Part shown: piece by piece, positions 22,282-23,945 of the stretch
Layout: each line of letters begins with the position of its first letter
How positions within the stretch are numbered: position 1 is the stretch's first letter
Assembly: GCA_023379345.1 (NCBI GenBank)
Contig: JAMCUV010000012.1
Span: forward strand, 1 to 23,945
Direction: 5' to 3'
Source of the DNA: Thermoplasmatota archaeon
GTDB taxonomy: Archaea; Thermoplasmatota; Thermoplasmata; Thermoplasmatales; Thermoplasmataceae
Length of the DNA stretch: 23,945 nucleotides
Position numbers and translations under genes: made by a program
The notes under the pieces: generated by a model
Told to the model about the DNA's origin: nothing
Database searches by the model: none
Seen by the model: the letters and a program-made list of their open reading frames with translations, nothing else

Positions 22282-23076
22282 ATGCAATTCAGTGTTATGA
22301 TTGAGGCTTTCGTTGGGAAGGGTGGCGTGGGAAAATCCACAATTTCAGCCGCTTACGCAAGGGTACTGGCAGATCATGGGCGCACCCTGCTGGTTTCAAC
22401 GGATTACATGCCTTCACTGAGACACATATTCACCAGGGACTACAGCAACATAACAGTCATGGAGATATCTGAATCTGACATTGCCGCGGAGTGGAAGTCC
22501 AGGTATGGAGACCAGGCTTATACCATCATATCGGAATTTGCAGATGTGGGCCCGGAGATACTTGATCACATTGCCAGCAGCCCCGGTGTGGGGGAAGAGT
22601 TCATGATATCGCGCATCGTTGATCTTCATGATTCCGGAAAGTATGACTATGTTGTCTGGGATACACCAGCATCGTCCTCCACAATGCACCTTCTCTCCCT
22701 GGAGAGGGATTTCTACAACCACCTGGGCCGTGACCTGAAGTTCCTCATATCCGCAAGGGACCGCATCAAGGGTGACAGGATCGGGGCAATCCTGAAGGAG
22801 TGGCAGAAACTCGCACAGGATGTGTGGAACCAGATGGAACGGACCAGATTCTTTCTTGTCTCCACGGCAGATGCACTGAGCCTCATCCAGGCCAATGAGA
22901 TCCAGGAGGAATTCCGCAAGATGGGCCTTGATATATATGAGAGAATACTGAACAGGTCCATGGAGACATTGCCGGGGTACAGCCTCTCAGTTCCTGAACT
23001 GCATGGCACTGTGCAGGAGATTGTGGAAGCCATGATGGTGCCCATGGCCAGGATTTTCAGGGAATCACACCACTGA
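22282..23076 (+). CDS. ArsA/Get3-like P-loop ATPase without cysteines, unknown role in the tungsten locus
   Basis: The 264 residues carry the deviant Walker A GKGGVGKST (12-20), VSTDYMPSL at 38-46 corresponding to the VSTDPAHSL motif of ArsA/Get3, and WDTPASSSTMHLL (126-138) corresponding to DTAPTGHTLRLL. These place it in the ArsA/Get3 branch of SIMIBI ATPases. It is shorter than Get3 or one ArsA half, and there is no cysteine in the whole protein. It therefore lacks both the arsenite-binding Cys of ArsA and the zinc CxxC of Get3. The gene lies between moaD (divergent) and moeA-PBP (convergent, ending 6 nt away). A metal- or cofactor-insertion chaperone role, as NifH/CooC-type ATPases have for other metals, is a hypothesis from context only. 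Confidence 0.8.
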   Translation: MQFSVMIEAFVGKGGVGKSTISAAYARVLADHGRTLLVSTDYMPSLRHIFTRDYSNITVMEISESDIAAEWKSRYGDQAYTIISEFADVGPEILDHIASSPGVGEEFMISRIVDLHDSGKYDYVVWDTPASSSTMHLLSLERDFYNHLGRDLKFLISARDRIKGDRIGAILKEWQKLAQDVWNQMERTRFFLVSTADALSLIQANEIQEEFRKMGLDIYERILNRSMETLPGYSLSVPELHGTVQEIVEAMMVPMARIFRESHH

Positions 23077-23082
23077 TTGACC

Positions 23083-23945
23083 TCACCTGGAATATCCAGA
23101 GAATTCCCTGGTCAGAACCTCGGCGAACCAGCTGCTCTCCAGGACCTCCAGAAATTTCGAAAGCCTGCTCCGGCTTTCCTTCAGGATGAGGAAGTCGTAT
23201 TCCTCCTTTCCCAGTGGTATGAAATCCAGTCCGTACATTACTGCTGCCTGCCGTATGGCTACGCCGGCATCTGCCCTGCCGCCCCGTATGGCATTGGCCA
23301 CAGCGTAATGTGTTTTCACCTGGTATGTGAAGCCCCTGATGTCTTTCCCGCTGATGCGTGATGATGAAAGCATGCTGTCTATGAGGATCCTTGTTCCGGA
23401 TCCGGGATTCCTGTTGACAAATGAAAGCCCATGTGAGGCTATGTCCGCCAGCGACTTTATTCCATGGGGATTCCCGGGCCTCACAAGTATCCCCTGTTCC
23501 CTTGTGTATCCCTTCACAAGTTCTGCCTTCTTCATGAGATCAACATCGCCGGAGAAATCATTGTACTTCATGCTTTCCGGATTCAGTATGTGGACTCCAG
23601 CCAGGTCAGCTTCCCCTCTCCTTATGGCCTCAACCCCTCCCGTGGAGCCGATGTTGATGACCTTGACATTCATTGAAATTTTCCGGAATATTGATTCAAT
23701 GGCAATATCGTGGCTTCCGATGAATGTGAGATCGGGAACCTGCACATCATCCGAATATAATGACACCTGGACCATTTCCCCGGCTTCAATGTACGGCCTG
23801 TTGCCATATGCAGAAATGTAGCCGTCAGACCTCATGATACGGGAAACAGATCCGGAATCGCCCAGGAGCGGGTAAGCCACCATGGATTTCCTCTGGACCA
23901 GGCTCACGGGCACAAGATTGGTCTTTCCCTGCGCCAGGTGCACCC
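23083..23945 (-). CDS. moeA: MoeA C-terminal region fused to a PBP-like domain, 5' end outside the window
   Basis: The visible 287 residues are open to the right edge. The first part is MoeA domain IV: LVPVSLVQRKSMVAYPLLGDSG, then DGYISAYGNRPYIEAGEMVQVSLYS, ending the MoeA fold that inserts molybdate or tungstate into the pterin. From about residue 72 a PBP-like domain follows: DLTFIGSHDIAIESI, STGGVEAIRRGEADLAGVHIL, YTREQGILVRPGNPHGIKSL, VNRNPGSGTRILIDSML, ending with RGGRADAGVAIRQAAV. This MoeA-PBP fusion is known in archaea and some bacteria; the extra domain presumably binds an oxyanion or cofactor intermediate. The GTG at 23943 is internal. The stop lies 6 nt past the end of the convergent ATPase gene. 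It should insert tungsten supplied by WtpABC for the AORs. Confidence 0.88.
   Translation of the reverse strand, partial: VHLAQGKTNLVPVSLVQRKSMVAYPLLGDSGSVSRIMRSDGYISAYGNRPYIEAGEMVQVSLYSDDVQVPDLTFIGSHDIAIESIFRKISMNVKVINIGSTGGVEAIRRGEADLAGVHILNPESMKYNDFSGDVDLMKKAELVKGYTREQGILVRPGNPHGIKSLADIASHGLSFVNRNPGSGTRILIDSMLSSSRISGKDIRGFTYQVKTHYAVANAIRGGRADAGVAIRQAAVMYGLDFIPLGKEEYDFLILKESRSRLSKFLEVLESSWFAEVLTREFSGYSR

Noticed and set aside
22282..23076. ParA/MinD chromosome or plasmid partition ATPase
   Set aside because: The VSTDxxxSL and DTPxxxxTxxLL motifs are those of ArsA/Get3; ParA/MinD signatures and a ParB partner are missing.
1..23945. CRISPR array or intact insertion sequence
   Set aside because: No regularly spaced direct repeats and no transposase, integrase or Cas-like gene were seen on either strand.

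Overview
The window looks like chromosomal DNA from an archaeon, most probably an acidophilic member of the Thermoplasmata. The evidence is RadA recombinase, archaeal Pelota, a type II (archaeal) GAPDH, a Wtp-type tungstate transporter, two tungsten aldehyde ferredoxin oxidoreductases, a tRNA with no encoded CCA end, and TATA-like boxes about 22-36 nt upstream of many starts with no Shine-Dalgarno, which suggests leaderless or nearly leaderless transcripts. Base composition looks close to half GC in genes and falls clearly between about 11,530 and 12,530. The species assignment is inference; no database was searched.

Left part (1-4,800): the 3' end of a Sua5/YrdC threonylcarbamoyl-AMP synthase gene, then purE-purK (4-nt overlap) for the AIR to CAIR steps of purine synthesis. 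Convergent to these is a minus-strand operon of gapdh, radA and an HTH-ACT regulator. From 4,865 to 9,280 are two secreted or surface membrane proteins. One is a 1,256-residue, sequon-rich S-layer-like protein whose short cytoplasmic tail looks like a winged helix. A tight operon follows: ubiX, a Mut7-C type RNase with a zinc ribbon, and pelota (ribosome rescue). Next are tRNA-Glu(TTC) and an AT-rich stretch of about 1 kb holding inverted repeats, a short ORF, a DUF167 gene and possible gene relics.

Right part (12,534-23,945): cydAB (bd-type quinol oxidase, minus strand) is divergent from a tungsten-enzyme island. The island holds AOR1, the tungstate ABC transporter wtpA-wtpB-wtpC, AOR2, a MoaD-like sulfur carrier (minus), a cysteine-free ArsA/Get3-like ATPase, and the C-terminal part of a MoeA fused to a periplasmic-binding-protein-like domain (minus, cut by the window edge). 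Together these form a nearly self-contained module: oxyanion uptake, pterin dithiolene sulfuration, metal insertion, and two oxidoreductases that use the cofactor. The ATPase has no obvious standard role and is the best candidate for an undescribed function here. The cydA/AOR1 divergent region carries two separate inverted repeats next to the two promoters, and one of these shares a GGATAGGTT(T)AG element with the AOR2 promoter.
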